From Allorhizobium pseudoryzae (GTDB lineage: Bacteria; Pseudomonadota; Alphaproteobacteria; Rhizobiales; Rhizobiaceae): DNA of 64,000 bases. Position 1 is the stretch's first letter. Each line of letters starts with the position of its first letter. Of this stretch, positions 63,447 through 64,000 are shown in pieces. Location: assembly GCF_011046245.1 (NCBI RefSeq), contig NZ_CP049241.1, forward strand, positions 2,124,001-2,188,000, in the 5' to 3' direction. The notes beneath the pieces were generated by a model. That model saw only the letters and a list, made by a program, of their open reading frames with translations. It was not told the DNA's origin and made no database searches. A program made the position numbers and the translations under genes.

Positions 63447-64000
63447 TCAGTTCGATGCAGCGGCCGGTTCGTCCGATACCGGCGAAATGCGGTCGCCGTC
63501 ACGTACGAAGGCGCCGGCCTTGGCCACCACCATATCACCCTCTGCGAGACCGCTCAGGATCTGCACATAGCCCTTGTCCTGGATGCCGGTTTCGACCGCA
63601 ACCTGCTTGATGACATGGTTCTCGACCTGCCGGGCAATGGTGCCGCCGCGCTCGGTCGTCACCGCCGATTGCGGCAGGGAGAGTGCTGTGGTTTCCTCGA
63701 TAATGATCTGGGCGCTGGCATACATGCCCGCTTTCGCCCCGGTGCTCGCGTCGACGACGATGTGCACCGAACCAAGCCGCGTGGATGCATCCACCACCGG
63801 CGCCACCAGGCGCACCTTGCCCGGCAACGGGTCGCGCCCGCCGGCAATCGTCACCCTGGCCGGCATGCCGGCCTTGATGCGGCGAATATCGCTTTCCGGC
63901 ACATCCGCCACCAGTTCGATCTCGCCATTGCGGATCATGGTGAAGAGGGGCGTGCCGGCGCCGCTGGCAATCGCGCCGACCTTGGCATCCCGGACCGATA
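63447..64000 (-). CDS. RND efflux periplasmic adaptor (membrane fusion protein), partial
   Basis: About 184 codons of the C-terminal part are visible; the gene continues past the right edge. The HlyD/AcrA-type β-barrel and membrane-proximal domains are recognisable: GAGTPLFTMIRNGEIELVADVPESD, then PARVTIAGG, ASTGAKAGMYASAQI and IVRDGDRIS-like end. It bridges the HAE1 permease and an outer-membrane channel. Confidence 0.9.
   Translation of the reverse strand, partial: SVRDAKVGAIASGAGTPLFTMIRNGEIELVADVPESDIRRIKAGMPARVTIAGGRDPLPGKVRLVAPVVDASTRLGSVHIVVDASTGAKAGMYASAQIIIEETTALSLPQSAVTTERGGTIARQVENHVIKQVAVETGIQDKGYVQILSGLAEGDMVVAKAGAFVRDGDRISPVSDEPAAASN

Noticed and set aside
60557..63610. 1017-codon open frame antisense to the RND permease
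   Set aside because: Low-information His/Asp/Arg-rich translation mirroring the permease. It has no ribosome site or motif.

Overview
The window reads as a chromosomal stretch of a high-GC alphaproteobacterium of the order Hyphomicrobiales, most likely Rhizobiaceae (Rhizobium/Agrobacterium/Sinorhizobium type). The evidence is a chpT–receiver–ctrA–fliJ-like–sciP cell-cycle locus, an eipA (DUF1134) gene, soxBDAG, a urt/ure cluster with a DUF1311 gene between ureB and ureC, RIME-like palindromic intergenic repeats, and lineage-typical DUF genes (DUF6476, DUF6867, DUF2793). I saw no rRNA, tRNA, CRISPR array, intact insertion sequence or prophage. Coding density is high.

Layout. 1–4.2 kb: an ABC substrate-binding protein (cut by the window start), a divergent LysR regulator, a creatininase-family amidohydrolase and a DMT exporter. 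4.4–12.3 kb: housekeeping genes (purA, a large acidic membrane protein, rpoH, a solitary XRE regulator, an RluD-type pseudouridine synthase, DUF6476, an SpoU methyltransferase). 12.3–18.6 kb: envelope and cell-cycle genes (coiled-coil membrane protein, eipA, chpT, an atypical receiver, ctrA, FliJ-like, GNAT, PqiA-like, sciP). 18.7–28.8 kb: a DUF2793 surface/phage-like protein, soxBDAG, a Gre factor, parD with a broken parE, and a dimethylglycine-dehydrogenase-like enzyme. 29–34.6 kb: a complete branched-chain amino acid ABC transporter (livHMGF, DUF6867, substrate-binding protein). 34.7–44 kb: cheD, a LuxR-type response regulator, a very large transporter-fused hybrid histidine kinase, an aspartyl-hydroxylase-like protein, a MetE-like methyltransferase and a GH13 trehalose-synthase-like enzyme. 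44.1–59.2 kb: urtABCDE, an esterase, and the urease genes ureD-A-B-(DUF1311)-C-(RHH, coiled coil, peroxiredoxin)-E-F-G plus an MBL-fold hydrolase. 59.3–64 kb: a Crp/Fnr regulator and an RND efflux system running off the window end.

Functional reading. Much of the window serves organic-nitrogen use. Branched-chain amino acids and urea are imported by related ABC systems and urea is hydrolysed by urease. Methylated glycines are demethylated by sarcosine oxidase and the dimethylglycine-dehydrogenase-like flavoprotein. A creatininase-family enzyme could feed the same chemistry, but no creatinase is present. The second theme is cell-cycle control: ChpT passes phosphate to CtrA, SciP restrains CtrA, and near-consensus CtrA boxes and GANTC sites lie in the regulatory gaps of these genes.

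Most interesting observations: (i) one dyad at 60035–60069 that can be both the terminator of the RND operon and an FNR-type box for the next gene; (ii) a sensor kinase built from an NCS1 permease, a cysteine cluster, HisKA/HATPase and a receiver; (iii) two 7-of-8 CtrA boxes plus a six-site GANTC cluster; (iv) an XRE operator located in the spacer of its own putative promoter; (v) a motif shared upstream of the substrate-binding protein and creatininase genes; (vi) RIME-like hairpins inside the urt operon.
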